Of a stretch of DNA of 64,000 nucleotides, positions 25,143 to 33,501 are shown one piece after another. Source of the stretch: Verrucomicrobiales bacterium (GTDB lineage Bacteria > Verrucomicrobiota > Verrucomicrobiia > Limisphaerales > J093); the NCBI GenBank assembly GCA_024233215.1, contig JACKPW010000008.1, forward strand, positions 62,001 to 126,000, written 5' to 3'. A program made the position numbers and the translations under genes. Numbering within the stretch: the first letter of the stretch is position 1; every line of letters starts with the position of its first letter. The notes below the pieces were generated by a model. It had not been told where the DNA came from and made no database searches. It saw only the letters and a program-made list of their open reading frames with translations.

Positions 25143-26192
25143 ATGACGGTTCTCGGCGTCGAGAGTTCCTGCGACGAAACGAGCGTCGCCATCGTTCGTG
25201 ACGGCCGGGTGTTGGCGAACATCGTCGCGTCCCAGATCCGGCTGCATGCCGACTACGGGGGCGTGGTGCCGGAACTGGCTGCCCGGGCGCACCTGCAAAA
25301 CCTCCTGCCGGTTGCCCGACTGGCGCTGGAACAGGCGGACCTGGACATCGAAGCCATCGACGGCTTTGCCGCGACACGCGGGCCGGGGTTGCCAATGGCC
25401 CTCCTGGTGGGCTGGCGATTCGCCCAGGCCGCGGCGTTTGCGCGCGGTCGACCCTGTGTGCCGGTACATCACCATGAGGCGCACCTCTTCTCCCCGTGGA
25501 TTCAGGGCGCACCACCACAGGTGGATTTCGGCGCCTTCGAGCCAAACGTGTCGCTGATCACCAGCGGCGGTCACAGCATGCTCGTGGACGTCCCCACGGC
25601 GGATTCGTTCCGCGTCCTGGGCGGGACCATCGACGATGCGGCGGGCGAATGCTTCGACAAGACCGCGAAGCTCATCGGCCTCCCCTACCCCGGTGGACCG
25701 CGCCTGGATCGACTTGCGGAGGAGGGAAACGCGGCGGTCTTTGAGTTTCCCCGTCCCCTGCTCCACGACCGTGGCGATGACTTCAGCTTCAGCGGACTGA
25801 AGACTTCCGTCCGCTATTTCCTGCGGGATCATCCCGAGATCCTGACCGACGGCCAGGGCTTGAGAGACCTGTGTGCGAGCGTCCGAGCCGCCATCGTGGA
25901 GGTGCTGGTGACCAAGACCGTTCGAGCGGCAAGGCGGTTGGGCCGGTGTTGCGTGACGGCGTCCGGCGGGGTGAGTTGCAACCGGGCCCTCCGCCGGCAG
26001 CTTGCCGAAGCCTGCCAGCGGCATGAACTGACCCTCCGCCTGGTGGAACCGGCCTTCGCGACGGACAACGCCGCCATGATCGCGGTGGTGGGGGAACGCA
26101 GGTTGCTTCACGGGAAAGCCCCCGCGGGATTCGACCTGGAAGCGGACCCTTCGTGGAGGCTGGAGGCGGTTGCGCTTGATTCCCGCTCGTAA
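25143..26192 (+). CDS. tsaD: tRNA N6-threonylcarbamoyladenosine synthase catalytic subunit
   Basis: The protein has 349 residues, the usual size. MTVLGVESSCDETSVAIV is the ASKHA phosphate loop. The metal ligands are the H-x-x-x-H at residues 110-114 (VHHHEAH, against the common VHHMEGH). LITSGGHSMLV, GGTIDDAAGECFDKTAKLIG and PYPGGPRLDRLA are family blocks, and ASGGVSCNRALR is the adenosine/phosphate-binding G-G-V-x-x-N. It transfers threonylcarbamoyl from TC-AMP (made by TsaC) to A37 of ANN-decoding tRNAs with TsaB and TsaE, which are not in this window. ATG at 25143 is the only sensible start. Confidence 0.95.
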   Translation: MTVLGVESSCDETSVAIVRDGRVLANIVASQIRLHADYGGVVPELAARAHLQNLLPVARLALEQADLDIEAIDGFAATRGPGLPMALLVGWRFAQAAAFARGRPCVPVHHHEAHLFSPWIQGAPPQVDFGAFEPNVSLITSGGHSMLVDVPTADSFRVLGGTIDDAAGECFDKTAKLIGLPYPGGPRLDRLAEEGNAAVFEFPRPLLHDRGDDFSFSGLKTSVRYFLRDHPEILTDGQGLRDLCASVRAAIVEVLVTKTVRAARRLGRCCVTASGGVSCNRALRRQLAEACQRHELTLRLVEPAFATDNAAMIAVVGERRLLHGKAPAGFDLEADPSWRLEAVALDSRS

Positions 26193-26270
26193 TCCCCCCC
26201 GTCCACCAAGCCCCCTGGCACCGAGACAGTCAAAGGGAATCAGATTCGGATTACGAGGGCGGTTGCGACG

Positions 26271-26495
26271 ATGAAGGCGGAATATCGAATCTCACGAAAG
26301 GCCGTCTACCTGTGGGTCGCGCTGTCCTTCTTCTTCGCGGCGTTGCTGGCTTTCGGCACCTTTCTGGTTTTGGGTGAGGACGCCGAACCGATCCTCGGGG
26401 TGTTGATCTGCGTGATTGATCTCGCTGCGATCCTCGCATTCTGGTTACGGGTGAGGAGGCATTGCTGGCGGCGCAAGGATCGTAGACGGCCTTGA
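26271..26495 (+). CDS. small membrane protein, hypothetical
   Basis: The protein has 74 residues with two hydrophobic helices (AVYLWVALSFFFAALLAFG and ILGVLICVIDLAAILAF) and a strongly basic C-terminus (RVRRHCWRRKDRRR), so the tail should stay in the cytoplasm. A GAGGG element lies 11-15 bp before the ATG. It stands alone 78 bp after tsaD. No family is recognised. Coding is supported by the topology and the clean start, but it could be an accidental frame. Confidence 0.5.
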   Translation: MKAEYRISRKAVYLWVALSFFFAALLAFGTFLVLGEDAEPILGVLICVIDLAAILAFWLRVRRHCWRRKDRRRP

Positions 26496-26561
26496 GCTGA
26501 CGCCGTTTATCCTTGCCGACGCTTGGCGAACGCCCTGCCACCGGCTACGGTTGCGGGCCGT

Positions 26562-27473
26562 ATGAACCGCTTTCGCATCACCCTTGCCTCGCTCGCGCTT
26601 GGCAGTCTGGCCCTCTGCTCCGGCCTCGCCGAGGATTCCGCCACTCCCGAACCGCTCCTGCTCTGGCCCGACGGAGCACCCGGCGCGCTGGGAGACCAGG
26701 ACCAGGACAAGCCCACCTTGACGCCCTACCTCGCCGACCCGGCAACGGCGACCGGGGCGGCCATGTTGGTTTGCCCCGGCGGAGGCTATGGGGGACTGGC
26801 CTCGCATGAGGGATACGACTACGCGCTCTGGCTGAACGCACAAGGCATCTCGGCGTTTGTGTTGAAATACCGGCTCGGTCCGGCGGGTTACCGCCATCCG
26901 GCAATGTTGAACGATGCGGCCCGCGGAATGCGCCTCATCCGCCATCACGCCGCCGAGTGGCACGTGGACCCGCATCGCATCGGGGTCATGGGGTCGAGTG
27001 CGGGAGGCCATCTGGCGTCGACCCTGGTGACGCATCACGATGCCGGCGATGCCGACGCCGCGGACCCGGTGGAGCGGGAGAGTTCCCGGCCGGACCTGGG
27101 GATTCTCTGCTATGCGGTGATCAGCATGGGGGAGCACACCCACGCGGGATCGCGCCGAAACCTGCTGGGGGACGATCCGCCGGCGGAACTGCTTCGTCTG
27201 CTGTCGAACGAACTGCAGGTCAACTCCCAGACCCCGCCGTGTTTCCTCTGGCACACGGCGGATGATCCCGTCGTGGATGTGGAAAACAGCCTGGACTTTG
27301 CCGCCGCCCTCCGCCGGGCGGGTGTGCCGTTTGCCCTGCACGTTTTCCAGCATGGTCGCCACGGGCTGGGGCTGGGCGCAAAGCCGCCCTTCGAGAATCC
27401 GCATCCGTGGGTGGCGGACCTCCGGTACTGGCTGGGGGTTCAAGGGTTCCTCCAAGCCAGGCCGAACGCTTGA
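26562..27473 (+). CDS. secreted alpha/beta hydrolase (acetyl-xylan-esterase-like)
   Basis: The protein has 303 residues. Start at 26562 (MNRFRITLASLALGSLALCS) gives a signal peptide ending near GLA. The oxyanion motif CPGGGYGGLASHEG, the nucleophile elbow GSSAGGHLAS, the acid DDPVV and the final His in GRHGLGLG are all present in the right order. This combination, with LWPDGAPGA at the N-terminus, is typical of the BD-FAE/AxeA-like esterases that remove acetyl or feruloyl groups from plant polysaccharides. Its substrate is inferred, not seen. It stands alone between a small membrane protein and the HU-like gene. Confidence 0.85.
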   Translation: MNRFRITLASLALGSLALCSGLAEDSATPEPLLLWPDGAPGALGDQDQDKPTLTPYLADPATATGAAMLVCPGGGYGGLASHEGYDYALWLNAQGISAFVLKYRLGPAGYRHPAMLNDAARGMRLIRHHAAEWHVDPHRIGVMGSSAGGHLASTLVTHHDAGDADAADPVERESSRPDLGILCYAVISMGEHTHAGSRRNLLGDDPPAELLRLLSNELQVNSQTPPCFLWHTADDPVVDVENSLDFAAALRRAGVPFALHVFQHGRHGLGLGAKPPFENPHPWVADLRYWLGVQGFLQARPNA

Positions 27474-27615
27474 CGGAGGGAGGGCGGGCAGGTGCCCTCG
27501 GCCGCGATTTTCCGGCGCAAAACCCCGTGTTTGTGCTTGCCTGCCAATGCGGAACTGCTACGAACTCTCTCGCACAAGACATTTGCGCGAGATTCACAAC
27601 TCAAACACTGACATC

Positions 27616-27906
27616 ATGGCCAAAGCACTGACCAAATCTCAAATCGCCGCGACGCTCGCTGAAAAGGTCGAGATCACGAAGAAGCAGTCCGTTCAGTTCC
27701 TCGAGGAACTGGCTGCGCTCGCCTGCAAGAATGCCAAGAACGGCTTCACCCTGCCCGGGCTCGGGAAGCTTGTCCTGCAGAACCGCAAGGCGCGCATGGG
27801 CCGGAACCCGAAGACCGGCGAGAGCATCAAGATTCCCGCCAAGAAGGTGGTGAAGTTCCGCATCGCCAAGGCTTGCAAGGACACCATCCTGCCGCCCAAG
27901 AAGTAG
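27616..27906 (+). CDS. HU-family DNA-binding protein
   Basis: The protein has 96 residues. MAKALTKSQIAATLAEKVEI matches the N-terminal helices of HU/IHF. The beta-arm region is FTLPGLGKLVLQNRKARMGR, with NPKTGESIKIPAK, where HU has R-N-P-x-T-G-x-x-x-x-I. The C-terminus KVVKFRIAKACKDTIL is the closing strand and helix. It binds and bends DNA as a dimer in the nucleoid. Lys-rich composition stands out against its GC-rich surroundings, as for a highly expressed gene. A strong terminator follows at 27933. Confidence 0.93.
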   Translation: MAKALTKSQIAATLAEKVEITKKQSVQFLEELAALACKNAKNGFTLPGLGKLVLQNRKARMGRNPKTGESIKIPAKKVVKFRIAKACKDTILPPKK

Positions 27907-27932
27907 GCACGGTGGATCACCTTTCCTACGCC

Positions 27933-27962
27933 AGGCACTCCGCATTTCCGGAGTGCCTTTTT
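27933..27962 (+). terminator. intrinsic terminator after the HU gene
   Basis: AGGCACTCCG and CGGAGTGCCT form a perfect 10-bp stem with the loop CATTTC, followed by TTTT (27959-27962; the last stem base is also T). Textbook rho-independent terminator, 27 bp after the stop. Confidence 0.93.
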
Positions 27963-28015
27963 CGTTGAGCCGAAGCAGCTCGCCCAACCATGAACCGAAA
28001 GCGGGAGACCGACGG

Positions 28016-28990
28016 ATGAAGCTCGCCATTGTGGGATGCGGCGCGGTGGGGAGCTTCTACGGTGCGCGCATGCTCCGGGCGGGCGAGCAGGTTCACTGCC
28101 TCCTGCGCAGCGACCTGGAGGCGGTCCGCCGGGACGGGGTGCGAATTCTGAGCGTCGACGGGGACTTCACCGCGCGTCCGCAGGCGGCCGGAAGACCGGA
28201 CGAGATCGGCATCTGCGATTGGGTTGTCATCGCGCTGAAGACCACGGCGAATGCGGCGTTCAAGACGCTGTTGCCCCCTTTGGTGGGGCCCCGGACACGC
28301 GTGCTGACCCTGCAAAACGGGCTTGGCAACGAGGAGGCGCTGGCGGCGTTGTTTGGGCCGGAACGCGTGTTCGGCGGTTTGTGCTTCGTCTGCCTGAACC
28401 GCATTGCCCCCGGAGTGATCCGCCACCTGGCCCACGGACATGTGGTGGTCGGGGAATACCGGCGGCGACCGACCGCAGTCGTGCAGGAAATGGCGGGTGT
28501 GTTCGACCGGGCGGGCCTGGGCTGCCGGGTGGCGGAAAACCTGGAACGGGCCCACTGGGAAAAGCTCGTCTGGAACATTCCGTTCAACGGGGTGGGAGTC
28601 GCCGGACTCGTCGGGAGGGACAACCTCCTGACCGGAGAGGTCCCGGTCCACCTCGATCGCGCCACCTGTCTGCCCACCGACGAACTGCTGGCCGACGCGG
28701 GCTGGGAACGCCTGATCCGCGAGTTGATGGACGAGGTCATCCGAACCGGCCGGGCCTTGGGCCACGACATCCCCGGAAGCTACGCCGCCGAGAACGTGGA
28801 ACGGACGCGCTGCATGGGGGATTATCGCGCCTCCACCCTGCTGGACTTCGAGCGCGGTCTGCCGCTGGAACTGGACAGCCTGTTTCTGGAGCCGCAGCGA
28901 CGGGCCCGGCAGGCCGGCGTGCCCACCCCCCGGCTGGATGCGCTGTGCGCGGTGTTGCAGAAACTGGATTCCCGGACTACCGGAGGGTAA
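28016..28990 (+). CDS. panE: 2-dehydropantoate 2-reductase family protein
   Basis: The protein has 324 residues. Start at 28016 with GGGAG 9-13 bp upstream. MKLAIVGCGAVGSFYGARML is the NADPH-binding Rossmann motif (GCGAVGSFYG). VIALKTTANAAF and LTLQNGLGNEE are ApbA/PanE blocks, and the catalytic Lys lies in AHWEKLVWNIPFNG. A C-terminal helix bundle has the S-Y/T-L-x-D motif (ASTLLDFERGLPLELDSL). It reduces ketopantoate to pantoate for coenzyme A, or a related 2-keto acid; some members of this family have other substrates. It stands alone after the HU terminator. Confidence 0.88.
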   Translation: MKLAIVGCGAVGSFYGARMLRAGEQVHCLLRSDLEAVRRDGVRILSVDGDFTARPQAAGRPDEIGICDWVVIALKTTANAAFKTLLPPLVGPRTRVLTLQNGLGNEEALAALFGPERVFGGLCFVCLNRIAPGVIRHLAHGHVVVGEYRRRPTAVVQEMAGVFDRAGLGCRVAENLERAHWEKLVWNIPFNGVGVAGLVGRDNLLTGEVPVHLDRATCLPTDELLADAGWERLIRELMDEVIRTGRALGHDIPGSYAAENVERTRCMGDYRASTLLDFERGLPLELDSLFLEPQRRARQAGVPTPRLDALCAVLQKLDSRTTGG

Positions 28991-29033
28991 GCGGCCAAGT
29001 GGAGCCGCCGGGGCGGCGAATGGTGCCACCGGA

Positions 29034-29927
29034 TCAGGCGGGACTCCCGGTGGAAGCCTCCGGGACCACATCCACGGAAACCTCCAGTTCGTGGTCGCCG
29101 CTCCCCAACAGCACGCCGCGGATGGGGCTGACGTCGCTGAAATCCCGGCCCCATCCAATGGTAATGTGGCGTTCGCCCGGCAGCAGGTTGTTGGTGGGAT
29201 CAAAGTCCACCCAACCCTGCCCGGGAGAGAAGACGGAGACCCAGGCGTGTGAGGCATCCGCACCCTGCAGTTTGGGCTGGCCCGGCGGTGGCAGCGTCTC
29301 CAGATAACCGCTCACGTAGCGCGCGGGCAACCCCAGGGAGCGCAGGCAGGCGATCATGACCTGGGCGAAATCCTGGCACACCCCGCGCCGCTTTCGCAGC
29401 GCCTCGAGGACCGGCGTCGCCACCGAGGTGGCGGCCTGGTCGAACTCGAACTCCGCCGCCATCCGTCGCATCAGGTCAAGGGCACCCTCCAGCAACGGGC
29501 AGCCCGGGGGGAAGGACCGGCGCGCGTACCGACCAAACTCCCGGTGATGCCCGATCAGGGGGGACGGAAATGCGAATTCCATGCCCTCCCCGTCGTCGGC
29601 AAGCCGGGGGACAAACCGCAATGCCGCCACCTGCTCCCACGGCGGCGAACTCTCTGCCTGGCTTCGTGGCTTGGGCTGCACTTCAACCCGGGCACGGGAA
29701 ACGACCACAAGCGATGCATGGTTCTCCTCCAGGGTGAAGAAGGTCGCCTCGTTGCCGTGGTAATCCGTCCAATGCTTCAGCACCGCCGGCGCCGGATCGA
29801 TTTCCAACGCATGGTCGAGGGTGCGCTGTCCGGGCATGGAACGGGGTCGCAGGTGCGCGAGATGATGCGACACCGCCACCTCGGCGAGGTAGTCGTAACG
29901 GGTGCTGTGGACGACCTGGTAGATCAC
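29034..29927 (-). CDS. transglutaminase-like cysteine peptidase domain protein
   Basis: The protein has 297 residues; start GTG at 29927 (MIYQVVHSTRYDYLAEVAVS). Residues 1-100 form the bacterial transglutaminase N-terminal beta domain (Bact_transglu_N). The catalytic triad is Cys184 (RRGVCQDFAQ), His227 (DASHAWVSVF) and Asp243 (WVDFDPTNN). The gene starts 6 bp after the ATP-grasp/alpha-E fusion gene. Family knowledge: such proteins almost always travel with CP-ATP-grasp and alpha-E genes, and are thought to act on peptides made by the ligase, as peptidase or amidase. No signal peptide, so it is probably cytoplasmic. Confidence 0.9.
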   Translation of the reverse strand: MIYQVVHSTRYDYLAEVAVSHHLAHLRPRSMPGQRTLDHALEIDPAPAVLKHWTDYHGNEATFFTLEENHASLVVVSRARVEVQPKPRSQAESSPPWEQVAALRFVPRLADDGEGMEFAFPSPLIGHHREFGRYARRSFPPGCPLLEGALDLMRRMAAEFEFDQAATSVATPVLEALRKRRGVCQDFAQVMIACLRSLGLPARYVSGYLETLPPPGQPKLQGADASHAWVSVFSPGQGWVDFDPTNNLLPGERHITIGWGRDFSDVSPIRGVLLGSGDHELEVSVDVVPEASTGSPA

Positions 29928-29933
29928 GGTGAT

Positions 29934-32459
29934 TCAGGTGACACGGGTCTCGGCGTGGCTGAAATACTGGCGGGTCACGTGCTGGGACAGACCGGCGAGG
30001 CGTTCGCCGATCTCGTTCAACCGCTCAATCAGACGGTCGCGCCAGGGGTTCCGGCTTGCCTTCCACAGATCGTCCACGGCGATCTCGTTCAGCCCGGCAA
30101 GCGCGGCCCGGACGACCTCCGCGGAATCCGAAGCCCCTTCCTCCGGGGCGACCCCGGGCAACCGGTCGACGTGCTCCGCGATGCCGTTCAACTGGAAGAT
30201 GAGCGAACGGGGATTGCGTGCGGTCAACAGCAGCAACTCCAGCACCGGGCCGAGGAACGCCCGGGCGTACTGCAACCGGCGGTAGGAGATGGTGCTGTCC
30301 GCGATCTCCAGCAGCGGCTGCAGGATCGAGCGCTGGGAGGACTCGACCGCCAGCCCGGCGGCCATCAGGGTGATCAGGTTCATGGCCCTTTCGAGACGTC
30401 GCCCCAGGTCGAGGAACAGCCAGCCGTGACCGCGCACCATGTTCTCCATCTCCATGCCGTTGAGGGCGGAGAGATTGATGATGAGGGCATTCAGCAGGGC
30501 CAGGGCGGATTCCAAAGGAATGCGACCGGGCTGGATTCCCGCCTCCGTGTCCAGCCGTTCCAGCACCCGCCAGGTGTCCGCCGACAATCGGTCCCGCACC
30601 ACAAAGGCGGTCTGTCGCAGACGGTAGCGCAGCTCCTGAATCGTTCCGAGGGTGTTTGCCCGGAACACGAGATGCACCAGTTCGCGCTCCAGTTCACCGG
30701 CTCCAACCCGGGCCCCGCTCCGCTCCGACAGCACCCCCAGATGGCGCAGCAACGCGGTCAGCCCGCTTAACTCGGGATTGTCCGTCTGGAAGTTCTCCCC
30801 CGCCAGTCGCTGCAGCGCACACCGCAGCAGACGACCGCCATCCTCGATCCGTTCGGCATAGCGCCCCATCCAGAAGAGGTTGTCCGCCACCCGGCTCGCC
30901 ACCTCGCCCGCCTGGAGGGGCACCCGGGCGGAGCGACGGCGCGCCCGGGGCAGCGATGCGGGGGGTTCCGGATGTTCCGGATCGGCCAGCACCCAGGTGT
31001 CCTTGCTCGCCCCGCCGGTCCGGCTCGAAACCAGGGCATCATCCCGTGAGGGGGCCACCCGCGTCAGACCGCCGGGCATCACCGTCGCCCCGGCGTCCCC
31101 CAACACCACGAAGGCCCGCAGCACCAGCGGACGGGGCGCGAAAACGCCCTGCTCCCAGACCGGCGTCGTCGAGAGCCGGACCTGCTCCTGCCCCACGAAT
31201 TCACTCGGATTGTCCTGAATCCTCGCGCGCAACTTGTCGCGATCGGCTGCGGAAAGCCGGCTGCCGGCCACCGGTTGCCGTTTGAGCCCGGGAAAGGCCG
31301 GCTTGATCACCAGCGATTCCAGGTTCTCCAGCACGTAGCTCATTTCCCGCGCCTGCCCGCACCACCAGGTGGCAATGCTCGGCAGCAGAAGTTGTTCGCC
31401 GAGGAGAAAGCGGCAGAGCGACGGGAAGAAAGCCAGCAGTGAGGCGCCTTCCACGGCACCGCTCCCGAGGGCGTTGGCGACCGCCACCGTGCGGGCCCTC
31501 ACGGCATGCACCAACCCCGGCACGCCCAGACACGAGGTGGCGTCGAGTTCCAACGGATCGCAGTAGTGCTCATCCACCCGGCGGACGATGACATCCACCG
31601 GGCGCAGTCCCTCGAGGGTCTTGAGGAAGACCCGTTCATCACGCACCGTGAGATCCTCCCCTTCCACCAGGGTGAACCCCTGATGCCCCGCGAGAAAGGC
31701 ATGTTCAAAGTAGGTTTCGCTCCGCGGTCCCGGCGTGAGCATCACGACGTGGGGCTCACCCTCCGGCCGCGGGGCCAACCGCCGCAGAGCCTGGCGTTCC
31801 GCGTCAAAGAACGGCGCGACCTGACGCACCTGCGAGAGGTAAAACTCATTGGGAAGCAACTGCGACGCCACCACGCGGTTCTCGAGGCTGTAGCCGGCGC
31901 CGGACGGCGCCTGCGAACGATCGGAAAGCGCCCACCACTGGCCGTCCGGCGAACGGGCCAGATCGACGGCGTAACGGACGAGGTGAAGCCCCTTGGAAGG
32001 CCGGAGACCGTGGCAGGAACGTAGAAACGCCGGGTTCGCATGCACCATCGCCGGGGGCAGCACCCCCTCCCGCAAGGTGCGCTGCGGGCCGTAGATGTCC
32101 TCCAGCAACGCGTTCAACAACCGTGCCCGCTGCGCCAGGCCCTGCTCGACCACCCGCCATTCGGCGGCGGGAACCAGCAAAGGCAGCAGGTCCAGCTCCC
32201 ACGGACGCACCGGATCCCCGTCCTCCCCATGCACATGATAGGTGGCCCCGTGCTCGCGCAGGATGCGGACGGCGCTTTCCTCCCGACGGCGGATCTCCCC
32301 CGGCCCAAGATTGGCGAGGGAATCCAGCAACGGCCGCCAGTGCGTCCGCGGCTCGCGCCCGGGCGTCAGCAGCTCATCATGGCTGTCGTCCGGCGGCTGA
32401 TAATGCGCCGTCAGCCTTTGAAACCCGGGCGCTGCCGAGTGGGTCGGGATTGTGCTCAT
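29934..32459 (-). CDS. circularly permuted ATP-grasp / alpha-E domain fusion protein
   Basis: The protein has 841 residues. Start at 32459 (MSTIPTHSAAPGFQRLTAHY); the frame upstream lacks conservation. Residues about 60-510 form the type 2 circularly permuted ATP-grasp (DUF404/407): GLHLVRYAVDLARSPDG, WWALSDRSQAPSGAGYSLEN, GPRSETYFEHAFLA, VDVIVRRVDEHYCDPLEL, LVIKPAFPG. From about 540 an alpha-E (DUF403) domain follows: VASRVADNLFWMGRYAERIE, HTQ-type helices to the end. The ATP-grasp motif carries S-D-R where the stand-alone paralogue has E-D-N, a difference usual between the long and short forms. Second gene from the end of a four-gene unit; predicted cytoplasmic peptide-amide ligase of unknown substrate. 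Confidence 0.9.
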   Translation of the reverse strand: MSTIPTHSAAPGFQRLTAHYQPPDDSHDELLTPGREPRTHWRPLLDSLANLGPGEIRRREESAVRILREHGATYHVHGEDGDPVRPWELDLLPLLVPAAEWRVVEQGLAQRARLLNALLEDIYGPQRTLREGVLPPAMVHANPAFLRSCHGLRPSKGLHLVRYAVDLARSPDGQWWALSDRSQAPSGAGYSLENRVVASQLLPNEFYLSQVRQVAPFFDAERQALRRLAPRPEGEPHVVMLTPGPRSETYFEHAFLAGHQGFTLVEGEDLTVRDERVFLKTLEGLRPVDVIVRRVDEHYCDPLELDATSCLGVPGLVHAVRARTVAVANALGSGAVEGASLLAFFPSLCRFLLGEQLLLPSIATWWCGQAREMSYVLENLESLVIKPAFPGLKRQPVAGSRLSAADRDKLRARIQDNPSEFVGQEQVRLSTTPVWEQGVFAPRPLVLRAFVVLGDAGATVMPGGLTRVAPSRDDALVSSRTGGASKDTWVLADPEHPEPPASLPRARRRSARVPLQAGEVASRVADNLFWMGRYAERIEDGGRLLRCALQRLAGENFQTDNPELSGLTALLRHLGVLSERSGARVGAGELERELVHLVFRANTLGTIQELRYRLRQTAFVVRDRLSADTWRVLERLDTEAGIQPGRIPLESALALLNALIINLSALNGMEMENMVRGHGWLFLDLGRRLERAMNLITLMAAGLAVESSQRSILQPLLEIADSTISYRRLQYARAFLGPVLELLLLTARNPRSLIFQLNGIAEHVDRLPGVAPEEGASDSAEVVRAALAGLNEIAVDDLWKASRNPWRDRLIERLNEIGERLAGLSQHVTRQYFSHAETRVT

Positions 32460-32520
32460 CCGCGGTTTTGCGGCGCGCAAAATGGCACAACCGCCCGCGG
32501 GTTGCCACCTCGATTCCCGA

Positions 32521-33225
32521 TCATTCCGGGAACTGCTCCGGCGCCCGCAACGCAAAGAACGTGTCGTACACGCCATCACCCACGCGGTTGATGCGTTGCT
32601 GGAGATCGTCGATAAACTCGTGCAGGCCGCTGCCGATCAATTCGTCGACCGTGGCATAGGCGAGTTCGGAGCAGACCTGGCCAAGCAGCTTCTCGGGCGG
32701 ATGTCGGAAGGTGCCCAACGGCGTTCCGGAGATCGCGTGGAGCGCGTCGCGGGCGACCAGCAGGCAATAGAGCACGGCCCGGGGGAACTCGCGATCGAGC
32801 ATCAGGAACTGCACCAGCTTGGGGACCGCGATCCGACCGTATCGCTTGCGATACATCTCGAACGCACTGGCCGAGCGCAACACCGCCGCCCATTGCAGAT
32901 CATCAAACGCCGTGCCGACGTCCTCCACGGACCGCAACAGCATGAAGTACTTCACGTCCAGGATGCGGGAGGTCTTGTCCGCCCGCTCCAATTGCCGTCC
33001 CAGGCGGCACCAGTGCCACGCCTCGCCGTGGGTCATCGTCGAGTTGGTGATGCCGGCAAACGTTTGACTGGCCAGCTTGACCTCTCCGAAGAAACCGCCC
33101 CGGTCAATGATGGGAATCCGACTGGCCGCCGCGGTGCCCACCATCATGTTGAACCGGTTCAGGGCGAGCCACATCTCGGAGGAGATGATCTCCCGCACGG
33201 TACGGGCGTTCTCCCGCGCCCCTGG
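32521..33225 (-). CDS. alpha-E domain protein, C-terminal part
   Basis: Continuation of the gene starting at 33485. After a missing G in a G run at 33219-33222 (+ strand CCCC) the frame reads GARENARTVREIISSEMWLA and onward through HWCRLGRQLERADKTSRILD, both hallmark helices of DUF403/alpha-E, to a TGA at 32521. The combined protein would be about 320 residues, the normal size. The domain is all-helical and is always linked to CP-ATP-grasp ligases; its biochemical role is not established. Confidence 0.8.
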   Translation of the reverse strand, partial: PGARENARTVREIISSEMWLALNRFNMMVGTAAASRIPIIDRGGFFGEVKLASQTFAGITNSTMTHGEAWHWCRLGRQLERADKTSRILDVKYFMLLRSVEDVGTAFDDLQWAAVLRSASAFEMYRKRYGRIAVPKLVQFLMLDREFPRAVLYCLLVARDALHAISGTPLGTFRHPPEKLLGQVCSELAYATVDELIGSGLHEFIDDLQQRINRVGDGVYDTFFALRAPEQFPE

Positions 33226-33485
33226 ACGCAGCGAAGGATGCTGTTGGGGTTCTCCGGATCGAAGGTGAGGAACTGCACCACCGCTTCGGGACTGACCTCC
33301 GGGTAGCGCTCGCGGAAAGCCTCCTCGTCGCCGGTGGTGTAGACCAACGGAAGCCATTGCTGTTCGAAGCCCATGGGAGCATCCACCATGAGCTGCAGAT
33401 TGACGTCGATGAAGCGGGCCACATTCTCGGCCCGCTCGATGTAGCGGCTGATCCAGTAGATCGATTCGGCAACGCGGCTGAGCAT
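33159..33485 (-). CDS. alpha-E domain protein, N-terminal part
   Basis: Start ATG at 33485 (MLSRVAESIYWISRYIERAE) is the standard alpha-E beginning, with the helix NVARFIDVNLQLM. The true frame runs to about 33225 and then continues in the frame of 32521-33225 after a one-base gap. The start lies 16 bp after the stop of the stand-alone ATP-grasp gene. That this conserved partner is broken by one base while the rest of the operon is intact favours a sequencing or assembly error. Confidence 0.78.
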   Translation of the reverse strand: MLSRVAESIYWISRYIERAENVARFIDVNLQLMVDAPMGFEQQWLPLVYTTGDEEAFRERYPEVSPEAVVQFLTFDPENPNSILRCVQGRGRTPVPCGRSSPPRCGSP

Positions 33486-33501
33486 AGGGCGTGATCGGGG
33501 G

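Noticed and set aside
23551..25545. 664-codon minus-strand frame across the S41 and tsaD genes
   Set aside because: Shadow of two well-recognised plus-strand genes and a repeat.
27474..27615. Specific promoter for the HU-like gene
   Set aside because: TTGTGC and TTGCCT elements are present but no -10 box at correct spacing could be matched.
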